This document shows positions 43,740 through 52,495 of a stretch of 64,000 nucleotides of DNA, one piece after another; the first letter of the stretch is position 1; every line of letters starts with the position of its first letter. This DNA comes from CAZSBG01 sp964605145. GTDB taxonomy: Bacteria; Zhuqueibacterota; Zhuqueibacteria; Thermofontimicrobiales; Thermofontimicrobiaceae. A program made the translations under genes and the position numbers. A model generated the notes under the pieces. It ran no database searches. It was given only the letters and a program-made list of their open reading frames with translations, and was not told where the DNA came from. The DNA lies in the NCBI GenBank assembly GCA_964605145.1, contig CAZSBG010000016.1:1-64000 (forward strand), given 5' to 3'.

Positions 43740-44128
43740 TGGCAGTTCCCAGTTATCGAAGAGCAATGCCGCAGCGATATCGCTACGAAGCGGCCAAATG
43801 CACGTCGTGCGGAAAATTATTTTTCCCGCCGAGATTGATTTGCGATCAGTGCAAATCCCGCGAATTCGAAACCATCTCGCTCAAACGCGAAGGCACGGTG
43901 AAAACCTACACGGTCATTCACGTTGCGCCGAGCCAGTTCGTGGATCAGGCGCCCTATGCTATTGGCGTTATCGAACTGAAAGATGGCGTGAGCATTCTCA
44001 GTCAAATCGTGGACTGTGATTCCAGCGATTTAAAAGTGGGGATGCCGGTTCGCCTTGAATTCAGAAAAGTGTCCGAAGATGGCAAAGGCGGGATCATTCA
44101 TTACGGATACAAGTGCGTGCCCGCGTGA
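43739..44128 (+). CDS. DUF35 OB-fold zinc-ribbon protein, partner of thiolase/HMG-CoA synthase
   Basis: A 129-residue protein with a rubredoxin-like zinc ribbon (Cys21, Cys24, Cys35, Cys38) and an OB-fold that follows (about 45-129). In the methanogen thiolase/HMG-CoA synthase complex the DUF35 protein bridges both enzymes and shares a CoA-binding site. The ATG overlaps the thiolase stop (TAATG), so translation is coupled and stoichiometric production is likely. Confidence 0.92.
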   Translation: MAVPSYRRAMPQRYRYEAAKCTSCGKLFFPPRLICDQCKSREFETISLKREGTVKTYTVIHVAPSQFVDQAPYAIGVIELKDGVSILSQIVDCDSSDLKVGMPVRLEFRKVSEDGKGGIIHYGYKCVPA

Positions 44129-44188
44129 TTTAGTTTACATTAATGAGCTGAAATCTCTTTTTCCAATAAATCACTCAAAGGGGCGCTC

Positions 44189-44803
44189 GTGAAAAAATTA
44201 CCACTCAAATCCTGTTCCCCGGTTCATATTCGATTCGAGGAACAGGATTTCAAAATCGAACATTGCGATTCTGCCATTCGAATTGAGATTGATCCCAGGA
44301 ATTATGCAAATATTCGCCTGAAAAATCAGCAGGTTTTGTACAAAATAGTCACGTTGGGCGGTTTCAGTTTGGAAGAAGAGATCGTCGGCAATGTCGATTA
44401 TCGGGAATTCTTCCTCATAAATTGGGATGACGATCAATCCAGCCCGGTTCTGAATTTCATACAAACGCCTAAAGAAATCAGGAGAGAATTTACAAAAGGG
44501 CAGAAAATTGAATTGAGCGTGGAAAATGTGCCCTGCTATCGCGTTGTTTACAAGGATAATGTGACCGCCGATTTTTCGCGGGTGGGCGAACATGCGTATG
44601 ATTTCAATTTCAGCACCGGATTCAATGGCAGCATACGCAAAGACCCGGATGGCACGCATTCCATAAAATTCAGGGGAATTCGCCTGGACGCGGAAGATGA
44701 CGGCTACAACTCCGAATCAAAATTTATTATTTCACGTTCCAAATACACGGACAACCTCGTGCTTATTTTGCAGGATGATGCATCCGTTTTTTTATACTGG
44801 TGA
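44189..44803 (+). CDS. Hypothetical beta-rich protein
   Basis: A 204-residue soluble protein I cannot assign. It has alternating short strands and few helices, Trp and Asp-rich turns (NWDDDQSS, LDAEDDGYNSES), and no signal peptide. The start is GTG at 44189 with AAAGGGG 5 nt upstream. It follows the DUF35 gene by 60 bp and may be read with it, but no link to CoA chemistry is visible. A stem-loop lies just after its stop. Confidence 0.65.
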   Translation: MKKLPLKSCSPVHIRFEEQDFKIEHCDSAIRIEIDPRNYANIRLKNQQVLYKIVTLGGFSLEEEIVGNVDYREFFLINWDDDQSSPVLNFIQTPKEIRREFTKGQKIELSVENVPCYRVVYKDNVTADFSRVGEHAYDFNFSTGFNGSIRKDPDGTHSIKFRGIRLDAEDDGYNSESKFIISRSKYTDNLVLILQDDASVFLYW

Positions 44804-44820
44804 GATATTTTTATCTGATA

Positions 44821-44850
44821 GCGCTCCCATCAGGCTGTGGGAGCTTGTTC
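44821..44850 (+). terminator. Terminator-like stem-loop
   Basis: GCTCCCA (44823-44829) pairs with TGGGAGC (44838-44844) around an 8-nt loop, followed by TTGTTCATT. It lies 20 bp past the hypothetical gene at 44189. The tail is only moderately T-rich. Confidence 0.6.
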
Positions 44851-44869
44851 ATTCTCATTGACTTTCAGC

Positions 44870-45163
44870 GCTGAGATCGACATCCTCCAGTCGTTTCAGC
44901 CCATGGCCGGCAATAATTTTGAAAAAGCCTACGCGCAATATGGCGACAAACTCTGTTTCATGACCGGCATCGATATTCAGCGCGGGGAATTTTTGACGCG
45001 GGAAGAAAATAAAATGGAAATCATCCAGAATTACCGCATCGGTCGAACCAAAAACCGGTTTGTGCTCGGCACCACGCATGAAATTCAGTACACCATGCCG
45101 GATGCGAATTTGGCGACGATTTTCGAAACCATCAAAGAAATTCAGGACGGGCGCTATGATTGA
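44870..45163 (+). pseudogene. C-terminal remnant of a uroporphyrinogen-decarboxylase-family gene
   Basis: The reading frame encodes about 97 residues matching the end of URO-D-family methyltransferases: an EIDILQSFQPMAG stretch, EKAYAQYGDKLCFMTGIDIQ, then FVLGTTHEIQYTMPDAN and a final helix. The N-terminal two thirds, with the substrate-binding and HxCG parts, are missing. The frame's first ATG (44837) lies within the terminator-like hairpin and has no Shine-Dalgarno. A full-length family member is at 61391-62416, with the corresponding VDVFHPVQ and FGDQLTFLAGFDVQ segments. I read this as a deletion remnant. Confidence 0.7.
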
Positions 45164-45165
45164 GC

Positions 45166-45207
45166 TGGTGATTGGTGAATGGTGAGAGGTGAATAGTGAT
45201 TGGTGCA
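45166..45207. repeat. Degenerate GGTGATT/GGTGAAT short repeat
   Basis: Five or six imperfect units of 7-8 nt (TGATTGGTGAATGGTGAG and so on) stand in a row just after the URO-D remnant. Such arrays occur between genes in many genomes and can vary in length by slippage. Confidence 0.5.
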
Positions 45208-45259
45208 GATAATTTTAGATATTATGTTAAATTGCTTTAAATCATTCAAAGCTTTAATT

Positions 45260-45290
45260 GTCATTCCCGCATGCTTTTTGCGGGAATCTC
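45260..45290. repeat. Dispersed palindromic repeat (GTCATTCCCGC type)
   Basis: GTCATTCCCGC (45260-45270) and GCGGGAATC (45280-45288) form a hairpin with a T-containing loop. Related sequence stands at 33-90 in inverted arrangement. Confidence 0.55.
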
Positions 45291-45390
45291 CTCGCGAGAT
45301 AGGGTGAGATTCATGCAAAAGACTTCGAGCCTTCGAGACTTTGAGGCAGAAAATTTGCATAGCGACTTTAAATTATAAATTAAGGTAAAT

Positions 45391-46665
45391 ATGACGAAAG
45401 ACAAGATTTTATTATGCAGGAATGAAGTCGACAATCATTTGAGGAAAGAGCTTCTCCCCTTCTGGCTGAACCGCTGCAAAGACGAGAAATACGGCGGCTT
45501 TATCACCCATTTCGACGCCAATGGCAACGACACCGGCGAAGACCAGAAATCGCTGATCGCCCAGGCGCGCACGGTTTTCACCATGTCTTCGGCCCATCGC
45601 GCCGGCTATGGCAATGGCGTTTGCGCTGAATTCGCGTCCCATGGCGTGGATTTTCTCATCAACAAAATGTGGGATGAAAAACACGAGGGATTTTTCTGGA
45701 CGGTTGACCGAAAAGGGGACGTGCAAATCGATAAAAAAATTGTGTACGGGCTGAGCTTCGCTATCTACGCGCTGAGTGAATACACGCTTGCCACAGGCGA
45801 TTCCCGCGGCGTCGAGTATGCGAAAAAGACGTTTGACCTGCTTCAAAAATATGGCGCGGACATCATGTACGGCGGATATTTTGAAATGTTCGAACGCAAC
45901 TGGGATTTGTGCGGCCCGGGCAGCGGCGGCGGCGACCGAAAAACGCTGGACGCGCACATGCATTTGATGGAAGCGTTCACCACACTGTACGAGTGCAGCC
46001 GGGAATCGGTGCATCGCCGAAAGCTGAAAGAAATCATAACATTATTGAAAACGCGAATTTTGCATCCGCAATACGCCACAGGCATTCCGCAATTCAGGGA
46101 AGACTGGTCGGTTGCGCCGCAGATCAAATTCGACATCGTCTGGGGCTGGGACCGCTTTGCCGAAGGTGGCCAGAAACCCAACGCCGATGATAACACCTCC
46201 TACGGACACAACGTTGAATTTGCCTGGCTGCTGATGCACGCGCTGGATATAATGGGCGAAAAAGTCGATCCGTATCTGGACATTATTTTCAAGCAACTGG
46301 ACCATGCCCTGGCGCACGGCATCGATTTCGAATACGGCGGCGTGTACGTGGAAGGCTCGCACAGCGGCGGCGTTTCCGACATGGAAAAAGAATTCTGGCA
46401 GCAGGCCGAGGTGATGATCGGCATGCTGGAAGCGTGCATTCGGTTCGATCTGGAAAAATACTGGCCTGCCTACGAAAATGTCCACCGATTCGTGTTCGAT
46501 AAAATGATCGATCACAATGTCGGCGAATGGAAACCACTGCTGACGCGGGAAGGCCAGCCCATCTGGACGCACATGAGCCATTCGTGGAAGGTGAACTACC
46601 ACTCGGTTCGAGCCGCGATTCAAAGCATCAAACGGATAAATAAACTGCTGGACATTGTTTCATAA
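45391..46665 (+). CDS. N-acylglucosamine 2-epimerase family protein (cellobiose/mannobiose 2-epimerase-like)
   Basis: A 424-residue (alpha/alpha)6-barrel enzyme. Typical motifs are YGGFITHFDANGN, QARTVFTMSSAHR, DAHMHLMEAFT, TSYGHNVEFAWLL and SHSWKVNYHS, which carry the conserved active-site His residues. These resemble cellobiose/mannobiose 2-epimerases more than GlcNAc epimerases. It would epimerise the reducing-end glucose at C2, giving a mannose unit. This fits with the mannose-6-phosphate isomerase 9 kb upstream. A PfkB kinase follows after 34 bp and may act on the released sugar. Confidence 0.87.
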   Translation: MTKDKILLCRNEVDNHLRKELLPFWLNRCKDEKYGGFITHFDANGNDTGEDQKSLIAQARTVFTMSSAHRAGYGNGVCAEFASHGVDFLINKMWDEKHEGFFWTVDRKGDVQIDKKIVYGLSFAIYALSEYTLATGDSRGVEYAKKTFDLLQKYGADIMYGGYFEMFERNWDLCGPGSGGGDRKTLDAHMHLMEAFTTLYECSRESVHRRKLKEIITLLKTRILHPQYATGIPQFREDWSVAPQIKFDIVWGWDRFAEGGQKPNADDNTSYGHNVEFAWLLMHALDIMGEKVDPYLDIIFKQLDHALAHGIDFEYGGVYVEGSHSGGVSDMEKEFWQQAEVMIGMLEACIRFDLEKYWPAYENVHRFVFDKMIDHNVGEWKPLLTREGQPIWTHMSHSWKVNYHSVRAAIQSIKRINKLLDIVS

Positions 46666-46699
46666 ATTATTTTGATGGAGATGACAGGAACGGAAACGG

Positions 46700-47719
46700 A
46701 TGACACGCGAACGATTGCAGGAAATTCTGAATAAAATTAAACAAGTTAACATTGCGGTGTACGGCGATTTCTGTTTGGACGCATACTGGTTCCTCGATCC
46801 GCGGGGCGGCGAAATTTCCGCGGAAACCGGATTGCACTCCCGGGCTGTGAAGGAACACTACTACCGGCTTGGCGGCGGGTCGAATGTGGTTGCAAACGTC
46901 GCTGCCCTTTCGCCGGCGCATTTGAATGTCATTGGCGCCATCGGCGATGATATTTTCGGGCGTGAGGTGAAGCGACAGATGCAGGACAGCGGCGCTGACA
47001 TCTCCTCCCTGTTCATTCAAGAAGAAGATTTTTATACGGTGACTTTTTCAAAAGTTATTCTGGACGGAAAAGAACAACCGCGAATCGACTTCGGATTTTT
47101 CAACAGGCGAAGCGAGGAAACGGAGCAGCAGATTTTTCACAGCATGAGCCATGCGCTGGAAAATCTGGACGCGCTGATTTTCAATCAACAGGTGCCGGGA
47201 AGTCTCGCTAACGATAGCTTCATCGATGGCGTGAATCGCTTATTGGATGAATTCAACGACAAAATCGTGCTGCTGGATTCGCGGCATTACGGACATCGAT
47301 TCAAAAATATTGTTCGTAAAACAAACGATGTGGAAGCCTCGTGTCTAAATGGCATTGACGCGCATGTGTTGGACGAGATTCCCATCGAGGACTCGAAAAA
47401 GAATGCATCTGCGCTTTTCGAACAATCCGGCAAGCCGCTGTTTTTGACGCGTGGCCCGCGAGGCATCCTTGTGGTGGACAGGGACGGAATACACGAAGTC
47501 CCCGGCATCAAATTGACAGGCCAGTTGGATACCGTCGGCGCAGGCGACACGGTGGTCAGCGCATTGGGATTGTGCCTTGCAGCAGGCGTCCCGCCGGTCG
47601 AGGCTGCGGAATTCGCCAATCTTGCGGCGGCGGTTACGGTTCAAAAATTATTCATGACAGGAACGGCTTCCGGCCAAGAAGTTTTGCAGGTTTGGGAAAC
47701 AGCACATCCGACTTATTAA
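46700..47719 (+). CDS. PfkB-family sugar kinase, RfaE/HldE-domain-like
   Basis: A 339-residue kinase with the N-terminal region IAVYGDFCLDAYW, LGGGSNVVANVAAL and the PfkB signature DTVGAGD (277-283, base Asp283). The arrangement resembles the heptose-kinase domain of HldE (RfaE) rather than ribokinase, but the nucleotidyltransferase half is absent. The substrate is unknown. It is cotranscribed with the 2-epimerase gene (34 bp gap), which suggests a carbohydrate role. Confidence 0.84.
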   Translation: MTRERLQEILNKIKQVNIAVYGDFCLDAYWFLDPRGGEISAETGLHSRAVKEHYYRLGGGSNVVANVAALSPAHLNVIGAIGDDIFGREVKRQMQDSGADISSLFIQEEDFYTVTFSKVILDGKEQPRIDFGFFNRRSEETEQQIFHSMSHALENLDALIFNQQVPGSLANDSFIDGVNRLLDEFNDKIVLLDSRHYGHRFKNIVRKTNDVEASCLNGIDAHVLDEIPIEDSKKNASALFEQSGKPLFLTRGPRGILVVDRDGIHEVPGIKLTGQLDTVGAGDTVVSALGLCLAAGVPPVEAAEFANLAAAVTVQKLFMTGTASGQEVLQVWETAHPTY

Positions 47720-47723
47720 GAAA

Positions 47724-47860
47724 ATTCCAAAAAACAATTTACAAATTTCAAATAAAATCCAATCTTCAAAATTCAAACAAAATCTTTTTGGATTTTGAAA
47801 TTTTCTTTTTGAGATTTATTTGGATTTTGTTTTTTGCTTTTTGATATTTTATACCAAAAC
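47724..47860. repeat. AT-rich inverted-repeat spacer, copy 1
   Basis: The spacer is made of ACAAATTTCAAATAAAATCC-like sequence and its inverse TTGGATTTTG, ending in a CTTTTTGAGATTTA stretch. The same 14-nt stretch and the same layout occur in the spacer at 52260-52445. Both spacers lie in front of carboxylase subunit genes. Confidence 0.45.
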
Positions 47861-47892
47861 TTCTTTCAATCAAATAAACCAGAGGTTCATAC

Positions 47893-49500
47893 ATGTACCG
47901 AATCGAATCGAAAATTGATACAAAAAGTCCGGAATTTCTCGAAAACAAGAAATCGATGGATGCGCAGGTTGCGTTGCTTCGTGAGCGGGTTGAAGCGATA
48001 AAACAGGGCGGCCCGGCAAAGGCCCGCGATGTGCACACGTCGCGCGGAAAACTGCTGGTGCGGGATCGGCTCAAAAAATTGTTCGACAGAAACACGCCGT
48101 TCGTGGAGCTCTCCCCCCTGGCCGGCTACGACATGTACGATAACGAAGCCCCGGCCGCCGGCATGGTGACCGGCATTGGTCTGATTCACGGTCGCGAGGT
48201 GCTGATTGTGGCCAACGACGCCACGGTGAAAGGCGGCACTTATTTTCCCATGACCATCAAAAAGCATGTGCGCGCCCAGGAAGTGGCCATGGAAAATCGC
48301 CTGCCCTGCGTTTACCTCGTCGATTCCGGCGGCATATTTCTCCCCCATCAGGCCGGCACGTTCCCGGATCGCGATCACTTCGGACGCATTTTTTACAACC
48401 AGGCGCGCCTCTCAGCCATGGGCATCGCGCAGATTTCCATTGTGATGGGATCGTGCACAGCCGGCGGCGCGTATGTGCCGGCCATGAGCGATGAGACTGT
48501 CATCGTTCGCAAGCAGGGAACGATTTTCATCGGTGGGCCTCCGCTGGTGAAAGCCGCGACCGGCGTGGAAGTCACTGCAGAAGAGCTTGGCGGCGCGGAT
48601 GTTCACTGCCGGATTTCCGGCGTATCCGATCATTACGCTCAAAATGACGAGCATGCCCTGGAAATCGCCCGCAACATCATCGAAAATTTAGATGGACCTA
48701 AACGATTCGAACTGGATGTGTCAGAACCGGAATATCCCTATTACGATCCGGCAGAGCTATACGGCATTGTTTCCCGCGACCTGCGCAAGCCGTACGACAT
48801 TCGTGAAGTTATCGCGCGGCTTGTGGACGGGAGCCGCTTCCACGAATTCAAGGAATTGTACGGCCCGACCATGGTGACCGGCTTCGCCCGAATTATGGGC
48901 TACCCGGTGGGCATACTTGGTAACAACGGCGTGCTCTTCTCCGAAAGCTCCAAAAAAGCAGCCCATTTTATGAACCTGTGCACCACGCGGAAAATCCCGC
49001 TCATATTTTTGCAGAACATCACCGGCTTCATTGTGGGCAAGCAGTACGAGCACGGCGCCATTGCCAGCGACGGCGCCAAAATGGTGCATGCCGTGGCAAA
49101 TGCCGATGTGCCCAAATTCACCGTTATGGTTGGCGGATCCTATGGCGCCGGAAATTATGCCATGTGCGGCCGGGCGTACGGTCCCCGCCTGCTTTGGATG
49201 TGGCCCAACGCCAAAATCTGCGTCATGGGCGGGGAACAGGCTGCCAGCGTGCTGCTCCAGGTGAAAATGAGCGCGCTAAAGAAAAAGGGCATCGAAATGT
49301 CTCAAGAAGAACAGGAAGCATTCATGAAACCAACCCTGGAAAAATACGAGCACGAAGCCTCGGCTTATTTCAGCACGGCCAATATCTGGGACGACGGCAT
49401 CCTCGATCCGCTGGACACCCGAACCGCGCTGGGCCTGGGCATTGCCATGTCGCTGAATGCGCCCATTCCTGATCAGCGATTCGGCGTGTTCCGAATGTAA
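47893..49500 (+). CDS. Methylcrotonyl-CoA carboxylase carboxyltransferase (beta) subunit
   Basis: A 535-residue carboxyltransferase of the MccB/GccB group: GKLLVRDRLKKLFD, the group-specific LVDSGGIFLPHQ, FPDRDHFGRIFYNQARLS and MGSCTAGGAYVPAMSDE, and in the second domain FLQNITGFIVGKQYEHG, GGSYGAGNYAMCGRAY. The product would be 3-methylglutaconyl-CoA from 3-methylcrotonyl-CoA in leucine breakdown; geranyl-CoA is a less likely substrate. GAGG precedes the ATG. Biotin carboxylase and carrier partners lie 3 kb downstream, separated by an S41 peptidase and a crotonase gene. Confidence 0.9.
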   Translation: MYRIESKIDTKSPEFLENKKSMDAQVALLRERVEAIKQGGPAKARDVHTSRGKLLVRDRLKKLFDRNTPFVELSPLAGYDMYDNEAPAAGMVTGIGLIHGREVLIVANDATVKGGTYFPMTIKKHVRAQEVAMENRLPCVYLVDSGGIFLPHQAGTFPDRDHFGRIFYNQARLSAMGIAQISIVMGSCTAGGAYVPAMSDETVIVRKQGTIFIGGPPLVKAATGVEVTAEELGGADVHCRISGVSDHYAQNDEHALEIARNIIENLDGPKRFELDVSEPEYPYYDPAELYGIVSRDLRKPYDIREVIARLVDGSRFHEFKELYGPTMVTGFARIMGYPVGILGNNGVLFSESSKKAAHFMNLCTTRKIPLIFLQNITGFIVGKQYEHGAIASDGAKMVHAVANADVPKFTVMVGGSYGAGNYAMCGRAYGPRLLWMWPNAKICVMGGEQAASVLLQVKMSALKKKGIEMSQEEQEAFMKPTLEKYEHEASAYFSTANIWDDGILDPLDTRTALGLGIAMSLNAPIPDQRFGVFRM

Positions 49501-49623
49501 GCAGGCGCTTGGTGAATTGTTATTGATTGACTGTACTTTTGAATAATTTTTTTAACTTTGGAAAAAAGATAGATTACATAAAAACGATATGATAAGTTTA
49601 TTAGCAAATAAAGAAAAATTGAG

Positions 49624-51258
49624 ATGAAACGGGCAATATTTATATTTATTGTTTTTCTGAATGTTGGAATAGTATTGGGCCAACAAAGGCTAAGCTGTGA
49701 AAAATTCATTTCTGATTTCGAAAAACTCATTGAGATAATTGAAGAAACTCATCCAGATCCATATACTCCCTTTGGTGGAAGAATGCTTTTTCATAAGCAT
49801 GCTCTAAAAGTAAAACAGAGTATTAAAGAAGGTACGACTAAGGAAAGTTTTAAGTATTTAATTTCGGCATTCATCTCAAACCTTCACGATAGCCATAGTT
49901 ACATTAATTATTCACAAGGTTTGAATCAATCAGAAAATGCAAAGACACTTCCAATTCAATTTCGTATTGTATCTGATGGAATGATTGTAATAAGGGCTAA
50001 ACAAGATTGGTCTGACTTGCTTGGGCATAAACTAGTGGGCATAAATAATAAAAGTATTGAAGAATTGTTAGCTTTAATTCAGCAATATCAGCCTTGTGAA
50101 AATATTTATGGAGCCTATTTTGAATTAAATAATTATCTTCGAATAATGAACCACGCCAAACAAATTTTTACGGAGATGAATGAATCTCTGGAATTCAAAT
50201 TTGTTTCAATCGATAAGAAAAAAATCGAATGTTTAATCCCTTATCTTTCCACTGATGATTTAATACAAGAATGGATTCCTGCTGAACGTTGGGATAAAAT
50301 GGAAGCAGGGAGGCTCACACCATTTTGGTTTCGTTTTCTTGACAATGAAAACAAAATCGGCTATTTCGCGTTTCCTACAACTTACTCGCGTGAAGTAATT
50401 GAATTAATGATTAATTGGAACCAAAATTACCGGTCAACGCTTGAAATGCTTTACAGGAACTTCAATCTCGGGGAAATTCCTGAAGATATTAATGAAGCGA
50501 TTAAAAAAATTCCTTCCATGAATGAAATGTTTTTCAATTTACTTACAGAGATGAAAAATAAAGAATCAACACATCTGATCATCGATTTAAGACAAAATGG
50601 TGGCGGATGGACTCCTATTACACTGCCAACTCTTTTCATGCTGTACGGTGATAAATATTTCGAATACGAATGTAAAGCAGAATATAACACCAGGATTTCG
50701 GAATTATATTTGCAAAAACTAAATATGACTATTGAACAGTACAACAAAAACAGAAATACTTCTCTGAAAATAGGTGAGTACAATTTCGGTTATTTTATGG
50801 GCAATGATTGGCCTTCTGAGATGAGTCTGAAAGAACGGAGAGAATCTCATTTAAATCAGAATATTGGCTTTCTAAGCGGGATAGAATTATTAAAAAGCCA
50901 GAATGGCGAACCTGTATATTCACCCAAAATTGTTGTTGTTACTTCCCCTTTAACTTTTAGCGCTGCTTTTCAATATTTATATTTTTTAAGAAAGATAGGA
51001 AATGCTACAATTGTTGGTGTGTCTCCCCGTCAGGCATATAATGCAAGTATGGAAACCACGAATTTCACACTACCGAACTCCCAATTATCCGGTTCTGTTT
51101 CCAATTCATATCAACTTTTCATGCCTGAAGATATTGAGAGAGGGGAAATACTAATTCCTGATTTTGAAGTAACTTGGGAAATATTTGCAAATTACGGATA
51201 TGACCTAGAAACGGAAATTAGATACAGCATCGATTTGATTCAAAAGAAGATAAAATAA
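49624..51258 (+). CDS. Exported S41-family peptidase-like protein
   Basis: A 544-residue protein with a signal peptide (about 1-19, ending IVLGQ). The tail-specific protease fold is seen in HLIIDLRQNGGGWTPI and in VVVTSPLTFSAAFQYLYFLRK, where the Ser of TFSA is the probable nucleophile. A PDZ-like segment may be around 115-135 (GHKLVGINNKSIEELL). It is clearly more AT-rich than the carboxylase and hydratase genes on both sides, with different codon use. It looks inserted into a leucine-catabolic cluster and is probably unrelated in function. Confidence 0.75.
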   Translation: MKRAIFIFIVFLNVGIVLGQQRLSCEKFISDFEKLIEIIEETHPDPYTPFGGRMLFHKHALKVKQSIKEGTTKESFKYLISAFISNLHDSHSYINYSQGLNQSENAKTLPIQFRIVSDGMIVIRAKQDWSDLLGHKLVGINNKSIEELLALIQQYQPCENIYGAYFELNNYLRIMNHAKQIFTEMNESLEFKFVSIDKKKIECLIPYLSTDDLIQEWIPAERWDKMEAGRLTPFWFRFLDNENKIGYFAFPTTYSREVIELMINWNQNYRSTLEMLYRNFNLGEIPEDINEAIKKIPSMNEMFFNLLTEMKNKESTHLIIDLRQNGGGWTPITLPTLFMLYGDKYFEYECKAEYNTRISELYLQKLNMTIEQYNKNRNTSLKIGEYNFGYFMGNDWPSEMSLKERRESHLNQNIGFLSGIELLKSQNGEPVYSPKIVVVTSPLTFSAAFQYLYFLRKIGNATIVGVSPRQAYNASMETTNFTLPNSQLSGSVSNSYQLFMPEDIERGEILIPDFEVTWEIFANYGYDLETEIRYSIDLIQKKIK

Positions 51259-51452
51259 AATTTATTTTTCAATCGATTTAATTTTTGAAGTAAGTCGGCA
51301 TAGCTAATTGTTCAAGCTGAAAAAAACAGTTAATGTTTTTTTGATTTTCTGTGGGATTTGGTTCAACAACTATACTTTCAATCAAATTTGCTCTTTGCTG
51401 TTTTTTTAGCTTAACATTAGCTGTTGTATTTCGTAAAAATTGAGGAGTCACA

Positions 51453-52247
51453 ATGGCAAAAGAACGAGCATGCAAAACCATAAAATATTCATTCGAAAAT
51501 AAAGTGGCAACCATTACGCTGAACCGGCCGGAAATTCACAACGCATTCAATGAAGTGATGATCAGCGAGCTGCTGGAAATTTACCGTGAAATTGCAGAGA
51601 TGCAGCACATCCGCGTTGTTGTGCTGACCGGCGCGGGCAAGTCGTTCTGCGCCGGCGCGGATTTAAAATGGATGGGCGATGTGATCAATTATTCGTTCGA
51701 GCAGAATTTAAACGAGTCCCTGCAATTAGCTGAACTATTTTACACAATGTACACGCTGCCCAAACCGACCATTGCAAAAGTGAACGGCGCGGCCATCGGC
51801 GGCGGCACAGGGCTTGTCGCGGTGAACGACATGGTCATTGCCAGTGAGCGGGCGAAATTCAGTCTCAGCGAAGTGAAGCTTGGCCTGGTGCCGGCGTGCA
51901 TTTCGCCGTATGTCATCAAACGTGTCGGGGAGCGAGGCTGCCGCGAGTTATTTCTCACCGGCCAGCGCGTGAATGCCGAGGAATCGCTGAAATTCGGATT
52001 GTCCAACCAGGTCGTGCCGGAAGCAGAACTGGATGCAGTCGTTGAAAAACTGGTCGCCCAGCTCATCACCAGCGGCCCGAACGCGCTGGGCATTTGCAAG
52101 GATTTGCTGGAAAAAGTGCCGGCAATGAGCCTGGAACAGGCAAAGACCTACACCGCTGAATCCATTGCTGCGCTTCGTATCAGCGACGAGGGCCAGGAAG
52201 GCATGAAGGCGTTTTTCGAAAAAAGACCGCCGAAGTGGAGTGAATGA
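51453..52247 (+). CDS. Enoyl-CoA hydratase family, probable 3-methylglutaconyl-CoA hydratase
   Basis: A 264-residue crotonase. ITLNRPEIHNAFN, the oxyanion motif SFCAGADLKWMG and GAAIGGGTGLVAVND are present; ADLKWM resembles the ADLNWM of methylglutaconyl-CoA hydratases (LiuC/AUH). It lacks Glu at the first catalytic position of ordinary hydratases (here GTGL) and keeps Glu in SEVKLGLVPA. GAGGAG precedes the ATG. Placed between the carboxyltransferase and biotin carboxylase genes, it would hydrate 3-methylglutaconyl-CoA to HMG-CoA. Confidence 0.84.
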   Translation: MAKERACKTIKYSFENKVATITLNRPEIHNAFNEVMISELLEIYREIAEMQHIRVVVLTGAGKSFCAGADLKWMGDVINYSFEQNLNESLQLAELFYTMYTLPKPTIAKVNGAAIGGGTGLVAVNDMVIASERAKFSLSEVKLGLVPACISPYVIKRVGERGCRELFLTGQRVNAEESLKFGLSNQVVPEAELDAVVEKLVAQLITSGPNALGICKDLLEKVPAMSLEQAKTYTAESIAALRISDEGQEGMKAFFEKRPPKWSE

Positions 52248-52259
52248 AATTTAAATAGC

Positions 52260-52445
52260 AAAATTCAAACGCCAAATAACAAATAATTTCCAATGAACAA
52301 AGAGACAAATTCAAAAACGAAGCGTCAAATACTTTGATCCATTTATTGAAGATGAAAATTTATGATATCTGTTTGGACATTTAATTTTTTGTTTTTGTTA
52401 TTTATTTGTTTTTTATTATTTGCTTTTTGAGATTTACTTTGATCC
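52260..52445. repeat. AT-rich inverted-repeat spacer, copy 2
   Basis: The spacer contains CAAATAACAAATAATTTCC-type and inverse TTGTTATTTATTTG sequences and shares CTTTTTGAGATTTA with the spacer at 47724. An apparent N-terminal extension of the next gene would be read from this repeat and is not believed. Confidence 0.45.
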
Positions 52446-52495
52446 TGATTATTAATTGTAAAGATTTTCACGTATATCAATCCAACAGGAAAACA

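Noticed and set aside
22898..44128. Archaeal origin of the window
   Set aside because: Archaeal-type HMG-CoA synthase and Vor-like genes occur, but L21, L27, RNase G, ECF sigma, a sigma-54 activator, Tat/signal peptides and Shine-Dalgarno use all mark a bacterium.
44837..45163. Complete small gene
   Set aside because: The product matches only the end of a longer family, and its start lies in a hairpin without a ribosome site.
52406..52495. N-terminal extension of the second biotin carboxylase
   Set aside because: It is translated from an AT-rich intergenic repeat, whereas the family N-terminus MFKKILIANRGE starts at 52496.
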